DNA from: Chelonoidis abingdonii
Lineage: Eukaryota > Chordata > Testudines > Testudinidae
Direction: 5' to 3'
Assembly (NCBI RefSeq): GCF_003597395.2
Contig: NC_133771.1
Span: forward strand, 128,014,494 to 128,078,493
Length of the DNA: 64,000 nt
Shown one piece after another: positions 46,801 to 57,398 of this stretch (the stretch's first letter is position 1; every line of letters begins with the position of its first letter). The translations under genes and the position numbers were made by a program. The notes under the pieces are model-generated. The model had not been told where the DNA came from. It searched no databases and saw only the letters and a program-made list of their open reading frames with translations.

Positions 46801-47637
46801 TTATTCAGCTAGAGCTAAGACAGCATTCTGTCATCAGCCTCCATAATATTTCCAGTATAGCAGTCTGCAGGACTGTTATCTGGAGTGCTGTTCAGACATT
46901 TACATAACATTCTTCTCTTGACTTGGCATCTAGACCTGTGCTAGCCTTGAGAGGCAATTCTGCAGTTCCATTTTTAATAAAACTCTTTAGCTCACCTTCT
47001 GGGTGATAGTTTTTGTGGTTCTTTGAGAATGTTGCTTCTGAATATTTGGAGCACTGCAACCTGTCCCTCTTCCTTAGATTTCTATTCTCCAGTAGATTCT
47101 GGGGTTTAGCAAAAGAACTGATGTGGTTGGGTAATGCAAAGCCTCTTATAACTTCTATTTGAATGTTTGCTGACATGTTGGGTTACTCACACAGTCTTTG
47201 CTTTTCTCAAAGCAAAGTTCAGTGGAGCTGGGGTGACAATTTGCCTTCCCACAAGTGTGAATATATGAAGGGAATACTTTTGAAGCTTGTGATAAATAGC
47301 CTCTCTTTTCTACAGGCCAGAGTAGGTATTTAGCTGAGTCTGTGTAGTCTGTGTTATAGATTTTGGACATTGGCTAGGCACTTCTTAACCAAATGTAACT
47401 ATTTGAACAGAGGATGTAGCTATTTTCAACTTCCACAGAAGGCCAGTCATTGATTAAAATTGTGCAGGTAAGGATCAAAGCTTGTTCCAAATGAGGCACA
47501 ACTAGTGAGATCACTGTTGTTCTCTATTATGTAACTAACTGAAATAAAATCAAATGAGTTAGCAAACAGAGGTGCTTGGAAGAAATGTCTTGAATACAGA
47601 ATGAACTGTGAGCCTGAGTATTTAAATATTATATCAG
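43862..47637. other. Long stretch without recognised features
   Basis: About 3.8 kb with no terminal repeats, arrays or coding similarity recognised, apart from a G run at 44970-44982. This is the longest repeat-poor part of the window and a good place to look for single-copy or conserved noncoding DNA. Confidence 0.4.
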
Positions 47638-48029
47638 CAAAAACAAAGAGGCGTCCTTGTGGCACCTTAGAGACTAACAAATTTATCTGGGCATAAACTT
47701 TCGTGGGCTAGAACCCATTTCATCAGATGCATGGAGTGGAAAATACAGGAGCAGGTATCAATACATGAAAGGGAGGAGTTTTTCCTTCCTTGGTATCCTG
47801 CTGTTAATTGAATTGTCTCATTAGACTGAACTCACACTTGATAAGGCAACTCCCAACCTTTCAGGTATTTTCACCTGCTCCTGTATTTTCCACTCCATGC
47901 ATCTGATGAAGTGGATTCTAGCCCACGAAAGCTTATGCCCAAATACATTTGTTAGTCTCTAAGGTGCCACAAGGACTTCTCATTGTTTTTGCTGCTACAG
48001 ACTAACACGGCTACCACTCTGAAACCTAA
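47638..48029. mobile_element. Inverted pair of PLE 3' ends, family B
   Basis: The left arm 47638-47757 is antisense and the right arm 47869-47990 is sense. Both carry the family B terminus (GTCCTTGTGGCACCTTAGAG and its complement). The arms differ at only a few positions over about 118 bases. Even the spacer keeps inverted AATACATGAAAGG and CCTTTCAGGTATT pieces, so the palindrome runs almost to its centre near 47813. The sense copy alone has the last 38 bases, CTACAGACTAACACGGCTAC. No coding part remains. Confidence 0.85.
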
Positions 48030-49189
48030 ATATGTCATATGTGCATCTGCTGAGAATGTCTCAGACATTCAGAAGTCAAAGAGGCGCATAATTTGCAGGA
48101 TTTACTTTTAAATGGCCAAATGCTATCTGCACAATAAATATGCTGTACATTAGGGATCCCTGTGAGGGTCAAAGGGAAGGAATTTTTGCATGCATTGTGT
48201 CCACTGTTTGGGGCATTACTCATGGCTTAGACCTGGTTATTGGAGGCCGCTTAGGTTCCTTTTTTTTACCTCTTATTCCTTTGAGTTCAGATTCTTTCTA
48301 CTGTATTGCTGCAGCACCACACTCTGACCTCTGTTTACTCATCTACATCTTAGAGAACAGTTTTAGGCTGACTTCTCTCAACAACAAAGATTTGAAGTCT
48401 AAGGATTTTCTCTTACAAATGCTGAGAATTGGAACCTGCTGAAGTATTTTTGCTGCAGTGCACGACAGAAGTCAACACCTATTTTAACTACTGAAATAAC
48501 ACAGAAAATTATTGTTTAAGAGACCTTAAATATAAAGAGAAAACTACAAAATTTCCTTCCTCCTTCATGACTAGTTACCAGCCTGTCACACAGATGCATT
48601 TGAGATGTCACACAATAAGGGGTCGGTAATAAAGATTAGATTTCCTCTCTTCTCCTTCTCTTCTCTATTCCAGTGAATTTATATTAAAAAGAGAAATAAA
48701 ATATATTCAGACTAGGAAGCCATAATTTCAGTAATTTTCTGCAGGTTGCTTAAAGTCCCTATATAGATAGGTAGATTCTGTCCTTGTTCCATCTATACCT
48801 GTAACAGAAACCAGATTGAAAAGTATACATATTCCACAACACATTCCAAGAAATGGTTCTATTCTTCCTTTTTTAAGTTCTGTAGAGCTCAAGAATCCTA
48901 GCTCCCCTTTCCCATCATTCTCATGTCTATGCACCCTTTCTTCCCTTCTTTTCCTTTCCCTTATTCCACTTCTCCTCCTCCCTTCGTTGCCTCTAATGTG
49001 CCATTTTCTTCTGTTTGTCTCTCTGTTTAGCTAGTTCCCACCTATCAAATTTCTCTTCCTCTGAAAAAGGAACAAAGCAACCCCCCCAAATTGTGGAATT
49101 AACATGACATTTGCAAACCATCACATTGTATCCACACTTCTTGTGTGTGAGACAAAAGGTTGGTGGGAAGGGATGTGTATTTTGTCTAT
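48030..49189. other. Unassigned sequence
   Basis: No gene or known repeat; 48650-49040 is C/T-rich. Confidence 0.35.
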
Positions 49190-49300
49190 TCTAAATGTAA
49201 ACACTTCAGGACAGGGACTTTTTCTTACACTGTGTTTGTACAGTGATCTTGGTTGGGTCTCCTAGGTAATACTGTAATATAAATTAATAATAATTCATGT
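49190..49300 (+). repeat. Probable L2 3' end
   Basis: GGACAGGGACTTTTTCTTAC, GTGTTTGTACAGTGATCTTG, GGGTCTCCTAGGTAATACTG and a TAATAATAAT tail match the complement of 29833-29930 in order. Confidence 0.6.
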
Positions 49301-50954
49301 CCATGTAATCTGATATCGCATTCTCCAAGATGGTTTGAATTTGATAGTCTCACCAAGGAAGGAATGCATGGATATCTGCACTACCCAGATTAGATGCTGC
49401 TTTCCACATTGTTCAGTAATTGTGCCAGCAGCAATTCATAATGAACTCAAAATAAAAAATGAAATCATCTTTGCTATCACCTCTAGCTTTTCAGTAAATC
49501 TTGGAGCTGATTTTTAAGGCATCCAAACTGGTAATTTGCCTATTCTAATATCTAAAAATATATTTTTTAAAAAACCTTTATCTTAAAAAGATCTCTTCAG
49601 GTAATCTTCCAGCATCTATAATTCATACTCATGTTGGCATTGTTCACTGGAATTGAAGGTGGAAAATATTGCATCCCTAAATCCTAGTCCTTCCTGAGAA
49701 ATTAGCATTAATTAATAGTGCCTCCAAAGTAGTCACCATGCCATTTAAATCCTGATTCACAAAACTTTTAGGAAAATCTTTTCATTCAACTATGAGGCAA
49801 TAACTGACCATGATGGTATACATAACCTCTAAGGGAGGAGCAAAGAACACAAATCAGAACCACAGAGCTACCACTTTTAATTCCCGAGAGAAGTAGGGCC
49901 TGTGTACCAAAGCAACATTGCAAGAAAATTTAATGTCTGACTGGCTCAGCTGCCACATGCTGGCAGCAAACAAGTGGGAGCCAAACTAAGACATCTATGA
50001 TAATCTGTCCAAGTGCTTTTTCCTTTCAGTTAGACTATTTTGCAATTTACGAAAACACGAACATACTGGTATTTTTCTTCTGATCTTCCTGGGAATGGAG
50101 GATAGGCACTCTTCTGCCTGTAGACTAATTTAGCCATGTGCAGCTTTTTGAATGTTGCCTTCTCTGGACAGTGGAAGCTTGTGATTCAGCCGCATTTAGG
50201 GTGTTCCACTTTTGATGGGACATGATTTGGCCCTGACTGTGTTTGTGGGGAGAAATGTGAATTTGTGAAAATGAAGCCTGATATTCTAAAATTTACTCTC
50301 TTCCAATCAACTTTGCTCTCTGTAAATACATATCAGTTTGCAAGTGAACACAATTTTCCCAGCTTCCAGAATAGCACACTGTGGCTGTCAGGATGATCTT
50401 GTTCTTAAAGACAGACCAGGGATCAAGAGTCTTTGGTTCTGTTCACAACACTGTCACTGTCTTAACCTTTCACTGTCTTAGTTTCTCCATGGGCAAAACT
50501 GAGATAATGACAGTGCCTTACTTCAGAGGGGTATTTTAGTCTTTTTAGTCTACTTTAGGGTTTTCTACAGCACCCATCACCATAGTATTAATTGTTTCCT
50601 AAGTAAATTAAATTTGCATAATGAGATCCCAAGTGGATTTCTCAGAATCTTCCACTCTTCTAACTTCCTAGTTATAGGATGTTTAGGTTGAAGTATAATT
50701 TTGTTTATAAAAAATACCGTAATTCCAGTTAATGTAAATATTTTATCAAAGAGGAGGATTTACAGCATGTCTTGATGGTGGTCAGAATTTTTATTAACAA
50801 ATCTTCTCTGGTAGTTAATTCGAGAGCAGAGCCTCATTAACCAAGAATACTTTATCTCCAGTTCTCACTTAGTCTCACTTAGTCCCAGTCTTTATAAATT
50901 ACATTGTCCCAAACATGTGCAGCTGTCCTGGAGGGTCATGGATAGATGTGGGGT
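49301..50954. other. Mostly unassigned; MIR-like piece at 50450-50560
   Basis: The part 50450-50560 (CTTAGTTTCTCCATGGGC, AAAACTGAGATAATGACAG) resembles an antisense MIR-type SINE. A short direct duplication TCTCACTTAG occurs at about 50863-50883. Nothing else recognised. Confidence 0.4.
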
Positions 50955-51200
50955 CACTGACATAGTTTGTTACTGATCCAGAGATGGCTTTAAAGATCAG
51001 GCACAAAGCCTTGAAGAGGCAGTGTAATTGTACTTGAAGCCATCGGAGGGTTCAGAGCCTATAAGAGATTACTTCACAACATCCTATCTTATTAAGGAGG
51101 CAGATAGCTGCACTCTACACGAGGTGGACTTTCTGCATTACTTCTGTCTTGAGACCCCAATACACTGAGTTACAGGAATCCAGTCTGGAATGCTGAGATT
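50955..51200 (-). mobile_element. L2-like LINE, RT C-terminal fragment
   Basis: On the minus strand the frames give RLDSCNSVYWGLKTEVMQKV, AAICLLNKIGC and LFKALCLIFKAISGS. These match the LDYCNSLL-GLP, AARLLT and FKALCLTFKAL blocks at the end of L2-type reverse transcriptases. Stops are present. Confidence 0.65.
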
Positions 51201-52079
51201 CATTTAATTAAGGTTTGTAAAGTACTGTAAGAATGTCACATGGAAGATGCTATACAAGTGCAAAGTATTTTATAAGCTCAACCTAGTAGCTCAAAATAAA
51301 GTTGTTTCTTGTGCTTCATATCTATATTGTTCTATAAACACAATTTAGAAGTTTCATTGACTCATGAAGTCATATAAACTAGGCTCTCATCTATTTTACT
51401 TCCTGCATCAACAAAACTGGTAAGTAATTATTTTAAAATTGAAATACAAATAAACAGAAGATGTGTAACTGTAAAAGCAGTGTTTGGCTATATTTCTTCT
51501 CTAAATTTTAATTTAAATCTTGCTGCATTTAATTCAATGTGGACATGCCAAAAATTGTGGTATATGTTTATTTGCTATATAATAACATTGACCCTGGAGA
51601 CACCCAAGACCCACATCTGCCTTTTAAGAACCTATGCACAGCTTCTATAAAATCCACAGAAGTAGTGCATATGCAGCTGAGGGTTCAGTTTAGCCAATGG
51701 GAAGCAGATGTGTGCAGCTAGCCATTAGATAAAGTTACTAATAACTACATTTTAATCATAATTGTGAACATTATTTTTTATTACATAAGCACTCTATGGC
51801 ACCTATCGCTGTAATATCTAGATACCACTTGGTTTTTACCTGTAATGGAAATTTAATAATTCTAGTTTTAATTCCCAGAGAGAACCTTAACTCCATTTTA
51901 AGGTTCTTTAAGAGTATTTAGGATTAATATAAGGTAAAAAAATATTACAGGAATGATGTATTTATCCCAAAAATAAGCCTTATGTACCCAGGAAATTCAG
52001 AGAAAATACATTGTTTTTCTCATGTTAAAAAATTCTGGTGATCCTTTAAAAAAAAAAAAAAGCTCTAGTGCATTTATGT
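51201..52079. other. Unassigned; old repeat tail at 51205-51275
   Basis: GTTTGTAAAGTACTGTAAGA and AGATGCTATACAAGTGCAAA match a common amniote repeat tail. The rest is AT-rich, with a 14-A run at 52050-52063. Confidence 0.4.
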
Positions 52080-53470
52080 TTTGGAACACGGAATTGAAAT
52101 TTGGCAGTGGGTGTCCTTTCTGGCAGAAATGTTCTTTATGTTCTCTGTGAAAATCTACCTAAATTTCACCAAGCTATAAGCCTTTGAAAGTGTATACATG
52201 CTCCATAGATATTTTTGATTTTTAGAAGTTAATATCTCTGAGGATTCCAACCTTATTGAGTATGTTCCAGCCCTCACAATTTCTAATGATGACCAAACTG
52301 TGCATGCACCATCCCAACAGAGCAACACAGCATACTCCCTCTAGCCGAGGGCTACACGAGTGAAGCCAGAGTTTCCCTGTCGTTACTGCTGTAGGCTAGG
52401 GTGGGGACTGGGCGCTGTGTTTGAGAGCAGGGACCCTCTTTCTCCTGTGCTCTCAGTGCCTCCTCCACTACTGGTACCAAGGAAGTGTGGAGGATGAAGC
52501 TATCTGATTCAAATTCAAAGGAGAAAAAGCCCAACCACAAGGGAGAGGGAAAGGAATTGATTGGGCAAGAAGTCAAGTGATACTGGGATTGGTGTAGGGT
52601 TAGAGAAACTGGAAATGGTTGGATAAGAGAATGGCTGGGGAAGAAGACTGGAACTAGGAGCTGGGGGGAAACTGGACCAGGAGCTGGTGAGGGAAACAGA
52701 TTGGGGAGCCAGAGAGCCAGTTGGTTGTATGTGTGTATGGGGGGGGGACAACACTGAGATTGGATGAGGGGCTTGCGGGAGGGGTTGGGTTTGACTAGAC
52801 CAGTAGAGTAGGTCTAGGAACATGGGTGTGAGAGTGGAGAGGAAATTGAGGCTGGGGGAGAAGCAAGGCAGATCTGATAAGGAGCTGGGGTGAGGGGTGA
52901 GAACTGTGACTGTCTGGGCAAAGGGACTGAAGCCAAGGAAGGTAGAAACTGGGGAAGGAGCTAGGAAGGGAGTGGGTGAAGAGTCAGATTAAATGATGAG
53001 TCCAAGGAAGGAGACTAAGACTGGGAGCCAGTGGGGTGGGAGGAGAGATGGATCAGACAAGGCTTGGAGGCTGGAACTGGGATAGGCTGGGAAAGAATAC
53101 TGGGACTGGGTGTGGGAAAGGAGAGAGCCTGGAAGTAGGGGAGGGTGGATTGAGACTCAGAGATACCCCAGAGAGGGAGACTAGAGGTATGTCTACACTA
53201 CACATTTACATTGGCGCAGCTTCACCAATGCAGCTGCACCACTGTAGTGCAATTGGCGAAGGTGTTCTGAGCCAACAGGAGAAGGCTCTTCCATCGATCA
53301 GCTCAATAACTCCACCTCCATGAGAGGTGCTAGCTATGTTGGCAGGAGACATACCCCTTTTTCATACCCCTGAGTGACGTAATTATAGCAAAGTAAGTAT
53401 GTAGTGTAGATCAGGCCTAGAGTGTCTGGGCAAGGAGACTGGGACTAGTATGAGAAGCTTGATGACTGTA
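52080..53470 (+). repeat. Purine-rich repeat family, most complete copy
   Basis: It starts TTTTGGAACACGGAATTGAA with AATTTGGCAGTGGGTG, passes ACTGTGCATGCACCATCCC and TTTCTCCTGTGCTCTCAG, and then becomes a degenerate array from about 52500. The array units contain GACTGGGA, GAGCTGGGG and GGGCAAGGAGACTGGGACT. The array resumes after a Harbinger MITE (53184-53416) with GTCTGGGCAAGGAGACTGGG and ends in the CCTTAATTCTGGCATTTTC block. The complement of the first half is at 30590-31665. No protein is recognised, and I could not place the family in a class. Confidence 0.65.
53184..53416. mobile_element. Harbinger MITE, complete
   Basis: The left end GGTATGTCTACACTAC (from 53186) and right end GTAGTGTAGATCAGGCC are inverted repeats. 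CTAGAG occurs on both sides (53181-53186 and 53417-53422), consistent with a CTA-type 3-bp duplication extended by chance. Body as at 22998-23135. It splits the purine-rich array. Confidence 0.8.
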
Positions 53471-53712
53471 CAAGCAACCTTAATTCTGGCATTTTCTTAC
53501 TTCAGTACTTGACTTTGCAACCCTAATAATGTTTCATTAATATAGGTTTTTGTGTATGTATAATAAAGAGGTTGAATTTCTGCTTTTAATGCAAAACTGA
53601 CCCTAACTTTAACTGTGATTGTTAAGATTACACATTAAGATCATTTGGATCTTGACTTAAAATTTCAATGTTATAGTCAAAAGTCCCCCATTTCTGAAGA
53701 CTATCTATTAGC

Positions 53713-54873
53713 CAGGGTGAACTAATTTAAATTGCCTATTTTAATCATGATTTAAACCAGCAAGCAGGATACCTGGATTTAAATCATCAATTTTAATTGC
53801 CTTTTGCATTTGTACTTTTTAGTTATTTTCCTAAAGAAAGGTTGTTTCTCATTGGTTGGACACCACTAAAACATGTTGATTTGCAATTAAATATAGCCTT
53901 TACACTAAATTTGTTGCTTCTTTTTGCTAACCAGGAGGTTACACTATATCCAATATACATTTATTTAAGCAATAAATTATATAGCTTAATTTACATTGAT
54001 TCAGTTTCTTAATGTTTACATTTTTATTGTGTTAGACAATGGTGAGTGATGCATTTCTTATTTACTAAATGATTAATTTTCCACTTGTGATTTGTGTCAT
54101 GTTCTGTTTGGATAGAAATTCAAATTAAATAAAAAATGCACAAAAATTGTATTTTATTTTATTATTAAATAGAACTACCTCAAATGTGCAGCATACATAA
54201 GGGAAAAAATGTTTATCACAACAGTTTTGCATTTAAACCTAAGTGGTTTATTAAACAAAAGAAGTACTGTCTGTAGATAGTGAATTGAACTGATTATTTC
54301 TGGTCATGATGGCCTATATTTAAGAACTAGTAGATGTCATCCTCTCACAACTAGTTTTTATTCATGGATTGGAAGACGAAAACAAGCTTTTCTGCTTTTT
54401 CAATTCCCAACTCATTTCTTAATTTAAATGAACTCGTCATTGAATTGAACTAGTTAAATAAACAGAAATGAAGAAAATATCCTCTCTGCACCTGCAGAAG
54501 AGGCTACTGCTGTCAAAAGCTGATTCAGCATTTCAGTAAACTCTGGTTCTCCACGTGCGTAGCCAATGACTTCCACCAGTTCAGTGGTTTGACTTTCTTC
54601 AAAACTTGGCAGCAATATGTACTGTTTGATATCAATTTTTATATTTACTGTTAGTAGGTGACCCAGACTTCCCTGATTCTTTGTAAAGTAGCTAGAGTCC
54701 CACAATGCCTTTTGTCTGTAATTCTTTGTATTTATGCTGGACCTTAGCTGAACTTCAGCTGAAGCTAGTCAAATTTAATTTTAAATATGCTTATCTTTAA
54801 AAATCTGATTTTAATTTAAATTTAAACATCCAATTATTTTATTTTTTTAAATCATCAATTTTTATCCTCCGTG
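53713..54873 (-). mobile_element. hAT element, internally deleted
   Basis: The left end CAGGGTGAACTAATTTAAATT begins at 53713 (written here as CAGGGTGAACTAATTTAAAT). The right end in reverse begins CACGGAGGATAAAAATTG. The flanks CTATTAGC (53705-53712) and CTACTAGT (54874-54881) agree at 6 of 8 positions. The subterminal parts are rich in TTTAAATCAT on both sides. It keeps only the transposase C-terminus on the minus strand. Confidence 0.7.
54351..54745 (-). pseudogene. hAT transposase C-terminal (hATC) remnant
   Basis: The reading frame from about 54730 gives ALWDSSYFTKNQGSLGHLL, LPSFEESQTTELVEVIGYAR, then LNQLLTAVASSAGAERIFSS. The last matches the hATC dimerisation block with its SSA-ERIFSS signature. 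A frameshift near 54440 leads to KLRNELGIEKAEKLVFVFQS and a stop at 54351-54353. In the family this domain pairs two transposase subunits. The catalytic parts are absent, so the protein cannot be active. It is less decayed than the hAT remnant at 3265-4803 and belongs to a different family. Confidence 0.82.
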
Positions 54874-54881
54874 CTACTAGT

Positions 54882-55182
54882 AATAGTTTGATAAGAAGGG
54901 AAATTGCTTGATATGCATTGAGTGATTTTGTAAAAAGAACATAACTTACAACTGGCAAATTATGTTAGTACAGAATGCAATAAATAAATAAAAATAGTGA
55001 GTAGATGTACATTTTTACCATGAATTATTTGTTTTGAAATTATTTAAACTCTTTTAAAACTCAGGAAAAATATGAAGTATTTACAGGGAAAGACCAAGAG
55101 CTCACCTACTTTCTGGTTTTTTAACCAGAGCAAGCTGTATTGTTGACATATATGGCATTTCCTCCAGTTTCATAGGTTTTTT
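54882..55182. other. Unassigned AT-rich sequence
   Basis: Nothing recognised. Confidence 0.35.
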
Positions 55183-55315
55183 GCATAAACATAAGAATGG
55201 CCGTGCTGGGGCAGATCAGTGGTCCATCTAGCCCAGTATTCTGTCTTCTGACCATGATGATTCTGAGGGAATGAACAAAAATGGGTCAACCGTTGAGTGA
55301 TCGATCCCCTATTTA
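55183..55315 (-). mobile_element. CR1 LINE 3' terminus, short
   Basis: ACATAAGAATGGCCGTGCTG and GGTCCATCTAGCCCAGTATT are the complement of the CR1 3' end also seen at 5000-5078. Only the terminal 130 bases are kept. Confidence 0.8.
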
Positions 55316-55671
55316 TATTTTTTTATTTAATTTCAGTTTCTTTAAAGTGCCTATCCCAAATATTGTAGGTGCTTTCACAACATTCAGAACTACAAACCAA
55401 TAATTAAAAAAATGCACAATGAACTGCCATTATAGCAACCTAAATTAAATCACTTTCAGTCACTAATAACATCAGGACTTTATCTAGTTTTTAAATTAGA
55501 AATTATATAATAAAACATGAGAAAACAAAATATAAAGCTGGTGAGGTGTTTTTGTTACTAACAGTTTATTTATTTATTAGCAGGTGCTCCTGTTTCCATT
55601 TAAGCATTTGTTCACTTTCATTTTATTGCAGAGGTCTTTCATCCGTGACTTTTTTTCACTTCAGAACCCTG

Positions 55672-56065
55672 GCGTTAGAACGTAAGAACATAAAAATGGC
55701 CATACTGGGTCAGACCAAAGGTCCATCCAGCCCAGTACCTTGTCTGCTGACAGGGGCCAATGCCAGGTGCCCCAGAGGGAGTGAACCTAACAGGTAATGA
55801 TCAAGTGATCTCTCTCCTGTGATCCATCTCCACTCTCTGACAAACAAAGGCTAACAACACCATTTCTTACCCATCCTGGCTAATAGCCATTAATGGACTT
55901 AACCTCCATGAATTTATCTAGTTCTCTTCTAAACCCTATTATAGTCCTAGCCTCCACACCCTCCTCAGGTAAGGAGTTCCACAGGTTGACTGTATGCTGT
56001 GTGAAGAAGAACTTCCTTTTATTTGTTTTAAACCTGCTGTCCATTAATTTCATGTTTCTATGTGT
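55672..56065 (-). mobile_element. CR1 LINE 3' end with the ORF2 C-terminus
   Basis: On the minus strand FKTNKRKFFFTQHTVNLWNS and LPEEGVEARTIIGFRRELDK (about 56030-55910) are the CR1 ORF2 C-terminus. The 3' untranslated part with GACCTTTGGTCTGACCC follows, with its terminus at about 55680 (TTCTTACGTTC). The coding piece is uninterrupted, so this is one of the younger CR1 copies here. Confidence 0.87.
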
Positions 56066-56714
56066 TTATGGAACCTTCAGTTCTTTTCATAATGTTCCCT
56101 TTGTGTCAGTCTTTGAATTACTGGTGAGGCTACCATCTGTCCTTGGCATGTTTTGAACTAGATCACCCTCTAACTTGTCGAGGACAGGCTATCTATTACG
56201 ACTGTCTTGCTTGAATGGTGTTGTATCCATTTCTAGTGAAGACCTGGAAAGTAAATATCAAATATATCTCAAGTGCTTTTGCAGTTCATTGAGATGAAAT
56301 CTGGAATGAGACTGATTCTTTACAGGAATGTGATCTATACCTAATATCTGTTGCTGATGTTCTTGCTACGGTATGTTATAGGACAGCATACTGGATCATC
56401 CAACGGCGTTATTGAGTTTAGTAAATGTGTATGTCATAAACCGCACCTCAGTCACACCATAACCCAAATAATTATTTTTCAAAATAAACTAACAACCTAC
56501 CGAAGTACTTTAGTAAATACTTGGCATTTGTAGAATATTCTTTATGTTAAAGAGACAATGAAGGTTCTAAATTTCAGTTCAGTTTGTATGCTGGGGGGAG
56601 GGGAGAGGGGAATCTGAGCATGAGAGCCTACATTCTCGAATACACTAGGGCCACTTTGCACCACATATAGCTCAAAATAGCAATAAAGCAACAATAGATG
56701 GCCTGGGGAAAATT
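56066..56714. other. Unassigned sequence
   Basis: A GGGGGGAGGGGAGAGGGG run lies at 56592-56610. Nothing else recognised. Confidence 0.35.
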
Positions 56715-57000
56715 CATACTGTGGATCTATCTAAACTGCAATTAAAAACCCACAGCTGGCCTATGCCAGCTGACTCAGGTTTACAGGGTCGCACTAAGGG
56801 GCTGTTTAATTGTGGTATAGACAATAAGGGTCAGGCTAGAGCCCAAACTCTAGGCCTGTGAAGTGGGTGGGTCCCAGAGCTCAGGCTGCAACATGAGCCT
56901 GAAAGTCTACCCCACAATTAAACAGCCCCACAAACCAGAGTCAGCATGCATGGGCTTGCTGCAGGTGTCTAATTGCCGTGCAGAAATACCTGGTGAAACT
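56715..57000. mobile_element. Fold-back MITE, Harbinger-like
   Basis: The ends around 56724 (ATCTATCTAAACTGCAATTA) and the complement of 56960-56995 (TATTTCTGCACGGCAATTAG) are similar inverted repeats. Inside, 56798-56822 and 56905-56929 (GGGGCTGTTTAATTGTGG and its complement) form a 25-bp arm pair with one mismatch, enclosing further complementary blocks (GAGCCCAAACTC, TGAGCCTGAAAG). I recall this fold-back form from turtle genomes. Confidence 0.65.
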
Positions 57001-57182
57001 CTCCACTGATTGAGATTTAGCAAACGCAACTATCCTCTCTCCTGTGTCAGCAATCCCTTCACCTCCAGCATCAGAAGAAAGGGCATGGCATAATGTGGTG
57101 TGGGATAGATGGAATGAGTATGGGGAATGGGGTAGTAGTGCTCTGCTATTTTGGTGTAAGTTAGAGAAGGCACTGTATGGGA

Positions 57183-57352
57183 GGGGGATGGATAGCTCAG
57201 TGGTTTGAGCATTGGCCTGCTAAACCCAGGGTTGTGAATTCAGTCCTTGAGGGGGCCACTTAGGGATCTGGGGCAAAATCAGTACTTGGTCCTGCTAGTG
57301 AAGGTAGGGGGCTGGACTCAATGACCCTTCTGGATCCCTTCCAGTTCTATGG
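57183..57352 (+). mobile_element. tRNA-derived turtle SINE (Cry/polIII type), copy 2
   Basis: Box A is TAGCTCAGTGGTTTGAGC at 57193-57210 and box B GGTTGTGAATTCAGTCC at 57230-57246. The body GGGGGCCACTTAGGGATCTG and CR1-like tail GACTCAATGACCCTTC follow, as in copy 1. A microsatellite follows the tail. Confidence 0.9.
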
Positions 57353-57357
57353 GACAG

Positions 57358-57398
57358 GTATCTCTCTCTCTCTCTCTATATATATATATAGATATAGC
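57358..57398. repeat. Microsatellite (TC)n followed by (TA)n
   Basis: About nine TC units and eight TA units directly after the SINE tail, which probably seeded them. Confidence 0.9.
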
